64,000 nucleotides of DNA, taken from positions 79,639-143,638 of the forward strand of contig CANGJB010000002.1 in NCBI GenBank assembly GCA_947453945.1, in the 5' to 3' direction. Origin of the DNA: Sphingomonadaceae bacterium (lineage in GTDB: Bacteria > Pseudomonadota > Alphaproteobacteria > Sphingomonadales > Sphingomonadaceae). Of this stretch, positions 1-9,092 are shown in pieces. The position numbers and the translations under genes were made by a program. The notes under the pieces are model-generated. The model saw only the letters and a program-made list of their open reading frames with translations. It was not told where the DNA came from and did no database searches. Position 1 is the first letter of the stretch. Every line of letters starts with the position of its first letter.

Positions 1-27
1 ACTCCATCAACGGGCAGGCCCGGCCCC

Positions 28-2034
28 TCACGGCTCGGCGATATTGAACGCCCCCGGCATCGGATCGAGCGCGGCAAGCCATGCTTCCACCGCCGCGCGG
101 TCGCCTTCCACCTTCAGCCCGGCGGCCTCCAGCTGCGCCAGCGGCACCTTCAAGAACAGAAGCCCCAAGAGCAGGCGGCGCGGACCGATGAGCGTGGCTT
201 GCGGACCGGCGGCCGCGTTCATGCGGGCCAGCATGGCCGTTCCGGTCAGCTCCACGCCCGCCGTCTCGCCGCGCTCCGGCATCACGAGGTTGATCGCCGT
301 GTGCCGCCCCGCCAGCTTCGCCGGATCGATCCGCGTCGCCACCGAATCGAGCAGGAGCTGCGTCGGCACAGCCGCGATCATGTCCTGGCTCTGGGTCGAG
401 GAAGCAGCAGCAAGCCGCCCGCTGCGCAGCTCGCTGGCTGCCGCGAGGAACTGGTTGCGCCAGATCGCGCTTTCCGCCTGATAGCCCTGCTGCTCATAGC
501 TATCGGCCAGCGCCGCGCGCGCCGCCTTGTTGGCAGGATCGGCAAACACCGCCGCGCTAAGCAGCTCCGAGGCCCAGCGATAATCGCCTGCCTTCATCGC
601 CGTTCGCGCTTGCGCGATCACCTTGGCCGGCCCGCCGATCACCGCCACGAGCCGCTTGGCTCGCTCCGCCGGCGGCCAGGGGTTCAAGTTCGCCGGCACC
701 GCATCATACCAGCCAAGGTAGAACTGATAGACCGCCTTCGCATTGTGGCTGTAAGTTCCGTAGTAGCCGTGGTTGAACCAGTCCGCCGCAATCGAGGCTG
801 GCTGCACCAGCACTTCCGCGATCTCAGCCGGAGTCTCGCCCCGGTTCATCAAGCGCAGCGTCTGATCGTGCAGCACGCGGTAGTTGTCGCGCTGGCTCGC
901 CAACATCCGGCTCACTTCGGCCTGCCCGAAGCGCGGCCAGCAATGGCTTGAAATCACCGCATCGCTGCGCCCGCCATAAAGCTGCAACGCTTCATCAAGA
1001 TAGCCGGCCCAAGCCCGCGTATCGCGCACTTTGGCGCCGCGCGGGGTGAGGATGTTGTGGAGCGAGCAGGTGCTCATCTCGGCCGAGAGCAGCACTTTCT
1101 GCGCAGGCAGATAGACGTTGAGCTCACTCGGCGCCTCAGTGCCCGAAACGATCTGGAATTCCATCGGCACGCCATCGACAACCCGTGTCTCGCCGGTCTT
1201 GCTGATGGTGTCCGTGGGCGCGATCAGCGTGATCGTGCCGGATGAGACGCCAAGCCCGATGCCGCTGCCCATCTGCCCTTGCGCGCCAGGCACAAGGCCG
1301 CCGCCGAACTGATATTGCGCGCGCCGGCCCATGGCGGCGCCCGCCAGAATGTTCTCGCTCGCCGCTTCGTCGATGAAATGCGCCGGGGCCAGCACCGCCA
1401 CCTTGCCCGCTGCCACGTCCGGCTCGGCAATCACGCCGCGCACCCCGCCGAAATGATCGGCATGACTGTGGCTGTAGATCACCGCCGAAACCGGCCGCGC
1501 ACCCAGCTGCGCATTGACCAGCGCAAGCGCCGCTGCCGCCGTTTCGCGCGTGGTCAGCGGATCGACCAGCACCCAGCCGGTCTGTCCCCGGATCACGGTC
1601 ATGTTCGAAACATCGAACCCGCGCACCTGCCACACCCCTTCCGCCACCGCGTAGAGGCCGTGCTTCCTGAGCAGGCCCACCTCGCGCCACAGCGAGGGGT
1701 TCACGCTGGCCGGCGCCGGGCCCTGAACCCAATCATAGGCGGCCATGTTCCACACGGCCTTGCCAGATGCATCCCGGATCAGCGGATCGGCGCTGCTGGC
1801 GACAAACCCCTGCGCGGCAAAGGCGGCATCGCGCCCGTCTTCCTGCGGCAAGGCGGCGGCCACCGCCTGCTGCACGGCCAAGGTCGCCGCACTGGCCGGC
1901 TTGGGCGCAATGGCCGGATCAGCGGCGGCGGGCGCAGTCTGCGCAGCGGCGGGAAGGGCCGCCAGAGCCAGCGCGGCCGCAAGGGTTGCGCCGGGCGGCA
2001 GCCGATTTGCGCGGACGCGCATCATGGGGTGCAT
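28..2034 (-). CDS. Secreted alkyl sulfatase, SdsA1-like metallo-beta-lactamase-fold enzyme
   Basis: Predicted to hydrolyse primary alkyl sulfate esters such as SDS in the periplasm, releasing sulfate and alcohol. The 668-residue length is usual for type III alkyl sulfatases. Residues 1-31 form a signal peptide ending LPAAAQ. The zinc-binding signature HSHADHFGG lies at about residues 189-197, inside a metallo-beta-lactamase domain. A helical dimerisation domain follows, and the C-terminus fits the SCP2-like domain of the family. The start has AGAGG six bases upstream, so it is preferred to the two nearby ATGs. The gene stands alone on its strand. Family assignment rests on motif and architecture; substrate specificity is inferred. 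Confidence 0.9.
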   Translation of the reverse strand: MHPMMRVRANRLPPGATLAAALALAALPAAAQTAPAAADPAIAPKPASAATLAVQQAVAAALPQEDGRDAAFAAQGFVASSADPLIRDASGKAVWNMAAYDWVQGPAPASVNPSLWREVGLLRKHGLYAVAEGVWQVRGFDVSNMTVIRGQTGWVLVDPLTTRETAAAALALVNAQLGARPVSAVIYSHSHADHFGGVRGVIAEPDVAAGKVAVLAPAHFIDEAASENILAGAAMGRRAQYQFGGGLVPGAQGQMGSGIGLGVSSGTITLIAPTDTISKTGETRVVDGVPMEFQIVSGTEAPSELNVYLPAQKVLLSAEMSTCSLHNILTPRGAKVRDTRAWAGYLDEALQLYGGRSDAVISSHCWPRFGQAEVSRMLASQRDNYRVLHDQTLRLMNRGETPAEIAEVLVQPASIAADWFNHGYYGTYSHNAKAVYQFYLGWYDAVPANLNPWPPAERAKRLVAVIGGPAKVIAQARTAMKAGDYRWASELLSAAVFADPANKAARAALADSYEQQGYQAESAIWRNQFLAAASELRSGRLAAASSTQSQDMIAAVPTQLLLDSVATRIDPAKLAGRHTAINLVMPERGETAGVELTGTAMLARMNAAAGPQATLIGPRRLLLGLLFLKVPLAQLEAAGLKVEGDRAAVEAWLAALDPMPGAFNIAEP

Positions 2035-2288
2035 GGATGTCCTCTCCTATCGATCTTTTGGCGCCAGCTTGTCCGCTCCGGCACGGCCTGACAAGAGGCA
2101 GGAAGTCCAGCAAAACAGCTTTCCTACACACCCCCGCGTCTGCATTGTCCGCGGCGCTCTTTGAACCGTGGTCCGTGCCAAGGCCGCGCCTGCTGTCCAT
2201 AGCGTTCTGTGCCGCCCGGCTCAGGGGGCAGGCGCGGTGTACCCATCAGTTCATCTCCAACACGCTCCTGCCTGGCGCGCCGGGTGGC

Positions 2289-2311
2289 AACGCCCGCGTG
2301 TGGGTGTTTTT
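2289..2311 (+). terminator. Hairpin followed by T-run in the helicase leader
   Basis: AACGCCCGC and GTGGGTGTT can pair over nine positions if G:U pairs are allowed, and the run TTTTT follows directly. No plus-strand gene lies upstream, so it could be an attenuator in the long 5' leader of the helicase gene or a chance structure. The loop is very tight unless the innermost pairs open. Confidence 0.3.
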
Positions 2312-2368
2312 ACATTTCAGATCAGGCATATAAGTCTATGCTATCGGGGCTCGATGTTTTCCCTCTGT

Positions 2369-2386
2369 ACCGTGTCAACCGTGTCA
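2369..2386. repeat. Tandem 9-bp direct repeat (ACCGTGTCA x2)
   Basis: Two adjacent exact copies of ACCGTGTCA, followed by a further ACC, about 135 bp upstream of the helicase start. It could be a regulator half-site pair. No known factor is recognised. Confidence 0.35.
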
Positions 2387-2522
2387 ACCTGTCGCCATCG
2401 CAATCAAATGAAGCCAAACCGCTTCGATTGCGCTAAGGGCCCCGCTTCACCCGGCGCGGGGGCAGGCCATGACGGCCGCCGCCGCTCGACCGGGCGCCCT
2501 TTCCTGATCCCCTGAAAGCACC

Positions 2523-4286
2523 ATGCCCTTTTCCCAGCTCCCCCCCGCCCTCGGCGCCGCCGTGGCAGCCCGTGGCTATGCCGCGCCCACTCCGGTCCAG
2601 GCAGCCGTCCTCGAAGCCGCAGCGCAAGGGCGCGATCTCGTCGTCTCGGCGCAGACCGGCTCGGGCAAGACCGTCGCGTTCGGCCTTGCCATCGCGGCCG
2701 AACTGCTCGGCGGCGAAGACCGCATGCCCCATGCCGGCGCGCCGCTCGCGCTGGTGATCGCCCCGACGCGGGAGCTTGCGCTGCAGGTCAGCCGCGAACT
2801 GGAGTGGCTCTATGAGCAGACCGGCGCGCGCATCGCCACCTGCGTCGGCGGCATGGACGCTTCACGCGAACGGCGGATGCTGGCGCAAGGCACCCACATC
2901 GTCGTCGGCACGCCCGGCCGCCTGCGCGATCACGTCGAACGCGGCGCGCTTCAGCTCTCCTCGCTGCGCGCTGCCGTGCTCGATGAAGCTGACGAGATGC
3001 TCGACATGGGCTTCCGCGAGGACCTCGAGGCGATCCTCGATGCCACTCCGCCCGAGCGCCGCACGCTGCTGTTCTCCGCAACGATGCCCGCGCCGATCGT
3101 CGCGCTCGCCCGCCGCTACCAGCGTGATGCCCTGCGCATCTCGACCGTGAGCGAAGAACGCGGCCACGGCGATATCGACTACCAGGCGATGGCTGTCGCC
3201 CCTGCCGATATCGAGAATGCCGTCGTCAATCTGCTGCGCTTCCACGAAGCCGAGACCGCTATGCTGTTCTGCGCGACGCGCGATAACGTGCGCCGCCTCC
3301 ATGCCAGCCTGACCGAGCGCGGCTTTGCGGTTGTCGCGCTTTCGGGTGAGCACAGCCAGAACGAGCGCAACCATGCGCTGCAGGCCTTGCGTGACCGCCG
3401 CGCCCGCGTCTGCGTGGCCACTGACGTCGCCGCGCGCGGGATCGATCTGCCCTCGCTCAGCCTCGTCGTCCATGTGGAAATTCCGCGCGATGCCGAAACG
3501 CTGCAGCACCGTTCGGGCCGCACCGGGCGCGCGGGCAAGAAGGGCACCGCCGTGCTCATCGTGCCCTATCCGCGCCGCAAGCGGGTGGAAGCCATGCTGC
3601 GCGGCGCGCGCATTCCGGCGCAGTGGGTGCAGGCGCCGTCCGCCGCCGATATCCGCACGGCCGACAATGACCGGATGATGGCCGCGCTGCTCGCGCCGGT
3701 CGAAGCCAGCGAGGAAGACCGCGCGCTCGCTGCCCGGCTTCTGACCGAACGCAGCGCCGAAGATATCGCCGCCGCGCTCGTGCAGATCCACCGTGCCCGC
3801 CTGCCCGAACCCGAAGATATGATGAGCGGCAACGATTCCGGCCCGCCCGCACAGCGCGAACCGCGCGCCGGTTTTGAGCAGAGCACCTGGTTCCGCGTGA
3901 ACATCGGCCGCGCGCACAATGCCGATCCGCGCTGGATGCTGCCGCTGCTGTGCCGGCGCGGCCATGTCAGCCGCACCGAAATCGGCGCGATCCGCATCAC
4001 CGGGGATGAAACCCTGTTTGAAGTGCCCGCCGCGATTGCCGGACGGTTCCACGATGCCGTGCGCCGCACCGCTGAGGATGCCGACGAGTTCGAGATCACG
4101 ATGGTCGATGGCAAGCCGCGCGACGATGCCCGCCGCCAGCGGCGCGACAACGCTCGGCCGACCCATGCGCCCAAGCCCTATCGCCACCCGGCGCGGGGAG
4201 AGGGCGCAGGCCCGGGCCCGGGCAAGCCGGCCAAGCCCCCGCATCGCAAGGGCACCTGGCGGGCCAAGCCGGACCGCGCGAAGTAA
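2523..4286 (+). CDS. DEAD-box ATP-dependent RNA helicase with DbpA-type RNA-binding domain
   Basis: Unwinds short RNA duplexes, probably in ribosome assembly or RNA decay. Helicase motifs in order: Q-motif region near residue 25, AQTGSGKT 43-50, PTREL 81-85, TPGR 130-133, DEAD 154-157, SAT 185-187, and HRSGRTGRAG 329-338. Residues of about 450-520 match the DbpA-type RNA-binding fold (text around LLCRRGHVSRTEIGAIRI). A basic, Pro/Gly/Arg-rich tail follows, as in alphaproteobacterial DeaD/CsdA homologues. The 587-residue length is normal. The gene ends three bases before a convergent unknown gene. Family is sure; the exact RNA target is unknown. Confidence 0.93.
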   Translation: MPFSQLPPALGAAVAARGYAAPTPVQAAVLEAAAQGRDLVVSAQTGSGKTVAFGLAIAAELLGGEDRMPHAGAPLALVIAPTRELALQVSRELEWLYEQTGARIATCVGGMDASRERRMLAQGTHIVVGTPGRLRDHVERGALQLSSLRAAVLDEADEMLDMGFREDLEAILDATPPERRTLLFSATMPAPIVALARRYQRDALRISTVSEERGHGDIDYQAMAVAPADIENAVVNLLRFHEAETAMLFCATRDNVRRLHASLTERGFAVVALSGEHSQNERNHALQALRDRRARVCVATDVAARGIDLPSLSLVVHVEIPRDAETLQHRSGRTGRAGKKGTAVLIVPYPRRKRVEAMLRGARIPAQWVQAPSAADIRTADNDRMMAALLAPVEASEEDRALAARLLTERSAEDIAAALVQIHRARLPEPEDMMSGNDSGPPAQREPRAGFEQSTWFRVNIGRAHNADPRWMLPLLCRRGHVSRTEIGAIRITGDETLFEVPAAIAGRFHDAVRRTAEDADEFEITMVDGKPRDDARRQRRDNARPTHAPKPYRHPARGEGAGPGPGKPAKPPHRKGTWRAKPDRAK

Positions 4287-4289
4287 GCC

Positions 4290-4853
4290 TCAGGCCGCGT
4301 CTTCGAGTTCGACGAATTCGGGGAAGAAGCGCGGCGCGCGCTTCGACCAGGCCGGCGCGGTTGCGGCGGCTTCGCTGATCGACTGGAGCAATTCCTTGCG
4401 GCGCTCCGGGCGGATGTGCGGCAGCGCCGCAGCGCCGCAGAATGCGCCCGGAAGCCACGGGCGCACTTCGGCGCCCAGCAGGCGTTCGTAGAGGAACCGG
4501 TAGGCCGAGAAGCATTCGAGGCGGCCCTGCGCCAAGTCGAAGGTGGTGACACGCAGCAGCGGGCCCATCACGCTTTCGAGGTCTTCCAGCCCGGCACCGC
4601 CATGCCCAACGCCCTCGTCGCAGTCGATTTCATTCCTCAGCAGGCTGCGCAGCAGCTTGAGGTCCTGATAGGTCACGTATTGCGTGCGGATCGAAGCGGC
4701 TTCGGAAGGTCCGCGCGCCCAGCGGCGGAACGCATCATGGCGGCCCAGACCGACATCGAGGCTGCGCCGGATATAGCGCTGCTCACACGGCGAAAATCCG
4801 GCGAACTCGCGCATTTCGGACAGAATGGACTGCGATGTCTCGGTCGTGGCCAT
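4290..4853 (-). CDS. Conserved hypothetical protein, possibly CtrA-controlled
   Basis: A 187-residue acidic soluble protein with no signal peptide or membrane segment and no family I recognise. The N-terminal part is rich in charged and aromatic residues (ARGPSEAASIRTQYVTYQDL), and a helical region follows. It is a single-gene unit convergent with the helicase gene. A CtrA-like box lies about 80 bp upstream, so cell-cycle control is possible. Codon use and GC match the neighbours, which supports a real resident gene. Confidence 0.7.
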   Translation of the reverse strand: MATTETSQSILSEMREFAGFSPCEQRYIRRSLDVGLGRHDAFRRWARGPSEAASIRTQYVTYQDLKLLRSLLRNEIDCDEGVGHGGAGLEDLESVMGPLLRVTTFDLAQGRLECFSAYRFLYERLLGAEVRPWLPGAFCGAAALPHIRPERRKELLQSISEAAATAPAWSKRAPRFFPEFVELEDAA

Positions 4854-4930
4854 GGGCCCGCTAGCTCCGCTTTGTTGCTGACCAGCGGTTGGATTCCGCC
4901 CGGCCTTGTGCAGAGGCTACGCCGCCTTGG

Positions 4931-4946
4931 TTAGGAAGAGGTTAAC
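4931..4946. promoter_or_regulatory. CtrA-box-like site TTAG-N7-TTAAC
   Basis: Matches the CtrA consensus TTAA-N7-TTAAC with one mismatch. It is followed at once by a second TTAA half-site. It lies between the minus-strand hypothetical gene starting at 4853 and the plus-strand DUF2946 gene starting at 5041, so it could serve either. Confidence 0.35.
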
Positions 4947-5040
4947 TGGTTAATGCGCGTCGGGCCGGGTGGTTGCTGCAATGTTTTGAAAGCCATGACA
5001 CGGTGACAAACGGCCAGCGCGGCGCTAGGGCGGCGCAATC

Positions 5041-5442
5041 ATGACGACCCTGCGCACCTTTGTTCTGCGTCACCGCTTGCTGGCCGTTTGGCTGGTTGCG
5101 GCGGCGCTGTGCCTCAGGATGGTGATGCCGGCCGGCTTCATGGTCGCGCCCGAGGCCAAGGTCCTGACGATCCGGATCTGCGTCGACAGCCTCGGCCATG
5201 ACGGGATTGCCCAGATCGCCGTGCCGATGAAGAGCACGGCCGGCAAGACCGGCGGCGCGGCCAAGGGCGAATGCGCGTTCTCCTCGCTCTCGATGGCATC
5301 GACCGCGGGCGCGGATTCCTCGCTGCTGGCGCTCGCGCTCGCCTACATTGTCCTGCTGGGCTTTGCCTCTGCTCCGGCCCCGCGTCCACGGCGCCTGAGC
5401 CGCCTGCGCCCACCCTTGCGCGGACCACCCGCCCACATCTGA
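5041..5442 (+). CDS. DUF2946-like small membrane protein
   Basis: A 133-residue protein with an N-terminal hydrophobic helix (about residues 12-32) and a second near residues 95-112. A central region carries two isolated Cys residues, and the tail is Pro/Arg-rich. The pattern fits DUF2946, a family often found beside copper or iron TonB receptors. It is the first gene of a likely operon with the TonB receptor (gap 87 bp) and the PepSY protein. The context suggests a role in metal handling at the envelope, but no activity is shown by the sequence. Confidence 0.6.
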   Translation: MTTLRTFVLRHRLLAVWLVAAALCLRMVMPAGFMVAPEAKVLTIRICVDSLGHDGIAQIAVPMKSTAGKTGGAAKGECAFSSLSMASTAGADSSLLALALAYIVLLGFASAPAPRPRRLSRLRPPLRGPPAHI

Positions 5443-5529
5443 CGGAACCGTCGGTCCGGCCACCATGCGCCGACCCCCTTTCCCGATGAGCCGCGCGCTG
5501 CCTTTGCGCGCGGTGCGGAGTGCTATCCC

Positions 5530-7599
5530 ATGAAGACCTCGATTCTTGCCCTTGCCGCCGTGCTGGCGGCGACCACCTCTGCGCGCGCAGAAGAAGCCAA
5601 TCCCCCCGCATCCACCGACAACCGCGACATCATCGTCACCGGCACCAAGCTATCCGGCGATTTCGGCACCAAGTCCGGCATTCCCATCGCGCGGCTGCCG
5701 CAATCGATCCAGATCGTGACCGCCGAGGACATCATCGAACGCGGCGCGCGTTCGGTGGGCGATCTGCTGCGCACCGTGCCCAGCGCGAATCCCGGCTTCT
5801 CGCGCGTCGGCCCTTATCAGTCGTTCAGCCTCAAGGTGCGCGGCTTTCTGGCCGATCAGATGCGCAACGGCATCCGCCAGCGCTACTACGAGGATGTCGA
5901 TGCCTCCGCGCTTTCAAACATCGAGCGGGTCGAAGTGCTCAAGGGTCCCTCGGGCGTGCTCTATGGCCAGTCGGCGGTGGGCGGCATCGTCAGCATCGTG
6001 ACCCGCCAGCCGGAAGAGCGCCAATTCGCGAACTTCGCGCTGACCGCCGGCCAGTTCGATCAGAAGATGCTGACCTTCGACATGAACACCGGCCTGGCCC
6101 CGGGCCTCGCGCTTCGCGTGACGGGCGAAGTCGAGCGATCGGGCACGTTCGTCGATTTTCAGGACCTCAATCGCAAGAACGTGGCGGTGAACCTGCGCTA
6201 TGCGCCGTCTGACACTGTGACCGCGCATCTCGTTGCCGAATATGTCGAGCGCGACACGCGGCGCAATCCGGGCCTGCCGCTGGCGGGGACGGTTAAGGAC
6301 GGCGTCCCGGCGCTGCGGCGCGGGCTCTATCTGGGCGAACCGGCAGTCGATACGCTGACCGCCGATGCGCCGCTGGTACAGACCTGGGTGGACGTGCGCC
6401 TTGCCGATGGCTGGACCATTACGCCGCGCCTGCAATATCAGGAGTTCAACAGCGCCTTTACGCAGATCCGCCTGCGCGCACCCGATGCGGCTGATCCGGC
6501 CATCATCAATCGCAACGGCCGGCGCGGGCGCGAGGACGATGCCTATACCATCGCGCAGATCGATCTGGCCGGGCGCGTGGTGACGGGTCCGTTCACCCAC
6601 AAGCTGCTGATGGGCTATGAATACGACCGCGAACGCAGCCGGTTCACCCAATACACCGTGACCAACGTGCAGCCGATCAACGTGCTGGCGCCGATCTATG
6701 GCTTCAACAGCACGGCGTCCGCCAGCACCTTTGCCTTCGACGGGTTCTACAACATCGATGGCCATGCGCTTTATGCGCAGGATCAGATCGACCTCTCCAG
6801 CCGCTGGAACCTGATCGGCGCGGCGCGGCACAGCTGGATCGATGCACGCGACGGCGACTTTGGCGGTGCCACCAACAACCGCGCCAAGACCAGCACCACG
6901 ATCTGGCAGGTAGGCTCCACCTACAGCCTGACGAACGCGGTTTCGGTCTATGCCGGGTACAACACCGGCTTCGATGTGGAGAACACCGCCGGTGCACGCA
7001 CCCGCACCGGGACACCGCTGCAACCCGAACGATCGAACCAAGCCGAAGCCGGGTTGCGTTTTCGCACGGGCACCCTCCGCGCGAGCCTTGCCGTGTTCCA
7101 GACCAAGCGCGTCAATGCGGTGACCGCCGATCCGGTCGATCCCGATTTCAGCGTGAACGCGGGCGAACAGCGCGTGAAGGGCATGGAGATCGAGGGCGAA
7201 TGGCAGCCGCTGGAATGGTGGGAACTGAGCGCGGGCTACGCGCTGATGGACGGCAAAGTCACGCGCAGCAACGACGGGATCGCCGGCAAGCGCATCGCCG
7301 ATCTGCCGCGCCACAGCCTCACCGCGCGCACCAGCGTGGCTCTGCCGGGCACGCCGATCACACTGCGCGGCGGGGTGAACCACGTGACGAGCCGGGCGTT
7401 GGTCGATGGCAGCGACGTGACGCTTCCTGCCTATACGCTGGCCAACATCGGCGTGGGTCTGGCGCTGAAGCCCTTCCGCATCGATGCGACCTTGAGCAAT
7501 CTGTTCGATGAACGGTATTTCACCGCTTCGGGTAACGCGTTCGCAGTCTATCCGGGCGATCCCCGCACGTTCAGCGTGCGCGTGTCGGTCGGCTTCTGA
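5530..7599 (+). CDS. TonB-dependent siderophore-type receptor
   Basis: Outer-membrane gated channel for a ferric siderophore or related metal chelate, energised by TonB. A signal peptide covers residues 1-20. A plug domain follows (LPQSIQIVTAEDI, then VRGF and IERVEVLKGPSGVLYGQ at about 105-145). The remainder is a 22-strand-type barrel ending in an aromatic VSVGF terminus, typical of outer-membrane proteins. The 689-residue length is normal for the family. Fourteen bases separate it from the PepSY protein, which strongly suggests co-transcription. The plug is of the siderophore receptor type, but the ligand cannot be told. Confidence 0.92.
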   Translation: MKTSILALAAVLAATTSARAEEANPPASTDNRDIIVTGTKLSGDFGTKSGIPIARLPQSIQIVTAEDIIERGARSVGDLLRTVPSANPGFSRVGPYQSFSLKVRGFLADQMRNGIRQRYYEDVDASALSNIERVEVLKGPSGVLYGQSAVGGIVSIVTRQPEERQFANFALTAGQFDQKMLTFDMNTGLAPGLALRVTGEVERSGTFVDFQDLNRKNVAVNLRYAPSDTVTAHLVAEYVERDTRRNPGLPLAGTVKDGVPALRRGLYLGEPAVDTLTADAPLVQTWVDVRLADGWTITPRLQYQEFNSAFTQIRLRAPDAADPAIINRNGRRGREDDAYTIAQIDLAGRVVTGPFTHKLLMGYEYDRERSRFTQYTVTNVQPINVLAPIYGFNSTASASTFAFDGFYNIDGHALYAQDQIDLSSRWNLIGAARHSWIDARDGDFGGATNNRAKTSTTIWQVGSTYSLTNAVSVYAGYNTGFDVENTAGARTRTGTPLQPERSNQAEAGLRFRTGTLRASLAVFQTKRVNAVTADPVDPDFSVNAGEQRVKGMEIEGEWQPLEWWELSAGYALMDGKVTRSNDGIAGKRIADLPRHSLTARTSVALPGTPITLRGGVNHVTSRALVDGSDVTLPAYTLANIGVGLALKPFRIDATLSNLFDERYFTASGNAFAVYPGDPRTFSVRVSVGF

Positions 7600-7613
7600 G
7601 GGAGGCGCGGTCC

Positions 7614-8990
7614 ATGACAAACGCAGCTGAACCTATCCGGCCGCAAGGCTACCGGACCGTGTGGCGCTGGCATTTCTACGCCGCGCTGTGGACCGCGCCG
7701 CTGCTGATCGTGCTGACGCTCAGCGGCGCGATCTATCTGTTCGACCGCGAGATCGATGCGGCGTGGAACCGCAGCCTGCAAACCGTCGCGCCCGCGCCGG
7801 AGCTGGCCCCGCTGCCGCTCGCCCGGCAGGAGGCGATCGTGAAGGCCGCGCAGCCTGGCGCTTCCGTGCTGCGTGTGCGCCTGCCTTTCAAGGCGGACGA
7901 AGCGGTGATCTGGACCGTACGCCGGGCTGATGGCGCGGCGCAGGACATGTTCCTCGATGCCCGACGCGGTCGCATCACCGGCACGGCAGACCCGGCGCTC
8001 CAGCCGACCAATCTGGTGCGCAAGGTCCACGGCACGCTACTCGCCGGGGAGATCGGCAGCCATGTGGTCGAACTTGTCGCATGCTGGACGCTGGTGATGA
8101 TGGCGACGGGGGTGTGGCTGTGGTGGCCGCGCACGTGGAAAGCGCGGGGTGTTTTCGTCCCGCGCATTGCCGCCGGAGGGCGGCGCATGTGGCGCGATCT
8201 GCATGCCATTCCGTCGATCTTTCTTGCCGTATTCGTGATCCTGCTGGTCATGACCGGGCTGCCGTGGTCGGCGTTCTGGGGTGCGCAGTTCGCGAAGCTG
8301 GGAGAGGCGGTGCCGTTCATCGCGCCCTCGCCCAATTTCCACGGCCCGCCCGAGGTGGACGGCAAGCCTGCCGGTGATCCCCATGCCATGCACAAGATGA
8401 TGGCCATGCCTCCCGCCGATCCCAAGCTGCCGTGGACGATCCGCCACAGCCCCGTGCCGCAAGGTTCGCTTTCGGGCTCGGGCATGGGGCCCGTCGGCAT
8501 CGCGCGGATCGAGGCGCTGCTGCCCCTGCTAGACCGGGCGCACTTCGGCGAAGGTGTGCGGATCATCTATCCGCAGGGGCCGAAGGGCGTGTTCACCGTG
8601 TCCTACGTGCCCGACAAGGCCGAGGGCCAGCGCACGCTCTATGTCGATCCCGGCACGGGCCGGGTGCTCGGCAATGTGGGGTGGGCGGACTACAGCCCGG
8701 TCGCCAAGGCGGTCGAATGGGGTGTGATGACGCACATGGGCCGCCAATATGGCCTCGCCAACCAGCTCGCCAATCTGGCGGTGTGCCTGATGCTCGTCGG
8801 CAGCGTTTCGGCAGGGCTGGTGCTGTGGTGGCGTCGCCGTCCGCAGGGCGAACTCGGCGCGCCGGTTCTGCAGACGGGAGACCGGATGCCGGTTGGCGTC
8901 AAGGCGCTGCTGGCGGTGCTGGCGGTGCTGTTTCCGCTGGTGGGGGCGACAATGCTCCCGGCGCTCGCGTGGGGACGCTTGCGGCGCTGA
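7614..8990 (+). CDS. PepSY-associated transmembrane protein, iron-uptake type
   Basis: An inner-membrane protein of 458 residues. It has a TM helix near residues 20-43, two more near 150-170 and 200-220, and a last pair near 380-400 and 430-450. Large periplasmic segments lie between them and contain PepSY-like regions. A His/Met-rich loop (PHAMHKMMAMPP) at about 260-272 could bind metal. Proteins of this family are regularly encoded directly after siderophore TonB receptors, and some act as reductases that release iron from the chelate. That role is inferred from context. Confidence 0.85.
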   Translation: MTNAAEPIRPQGYRTVWRWHFYAALWTAPLLIVLTLSGAIYLFDREIDAAWNRSLQTVAPAPELAPLPLARQEAIVKAAQPGASVLRVRLPFKADEAVIWTVRRADGAAQDMFLDARRGRITGTADPALQPTNLVRKVHGTLLAGEIGSHVVELVACWTLVMMATGVWLWWPRTWKARGVFVPRIAAGGRRMWRDLHAIPSIFLAVFVILLVMTGLPWSAFWGAQFAKLGEAVPFIAPSPNFHGPPEVDGKPAGDPHAMHKMMAMPPADPKLPWTIRHSPVPQGSLSGSGMGPVGIARIEALLPLLDRAHFGEGVRIIYPQGPKGVFTVSYVPDKAEGQRTLYVDPGTGRVLGNVGWADYSPVAKAVEWGVMTHMGRQYGLANQLANLAVCLMLVGSVSAGLVLWWRRRPQGELGAPVLQTGDRMPVGVKALLAVLAVLFPLVGATMLPALAWGRLRR

Positions 8991-9092
8991 AGGCATCGGC
9001 CCGCGCCCTTTCCCGGCCATCCAACGGCAGCAGTCTGTGGGTAGCCGGGTGGGGGAGCGGGCCGGTGCCGCCTTCGGCGTGAGCCGAACAAA

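Larger units (their letters stand above)
2035..2522. other. Divergent intergenic region between alkyl sulfatase and helicase genes
   Basis: No gene seen in this 488-bp stretch. It should hold the promoters of the two divergent genes. It contains a short terminator-like hairpin and a 9-bp tandem repeat, listed separately, both on the helicase side. Confidence 0.5.
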
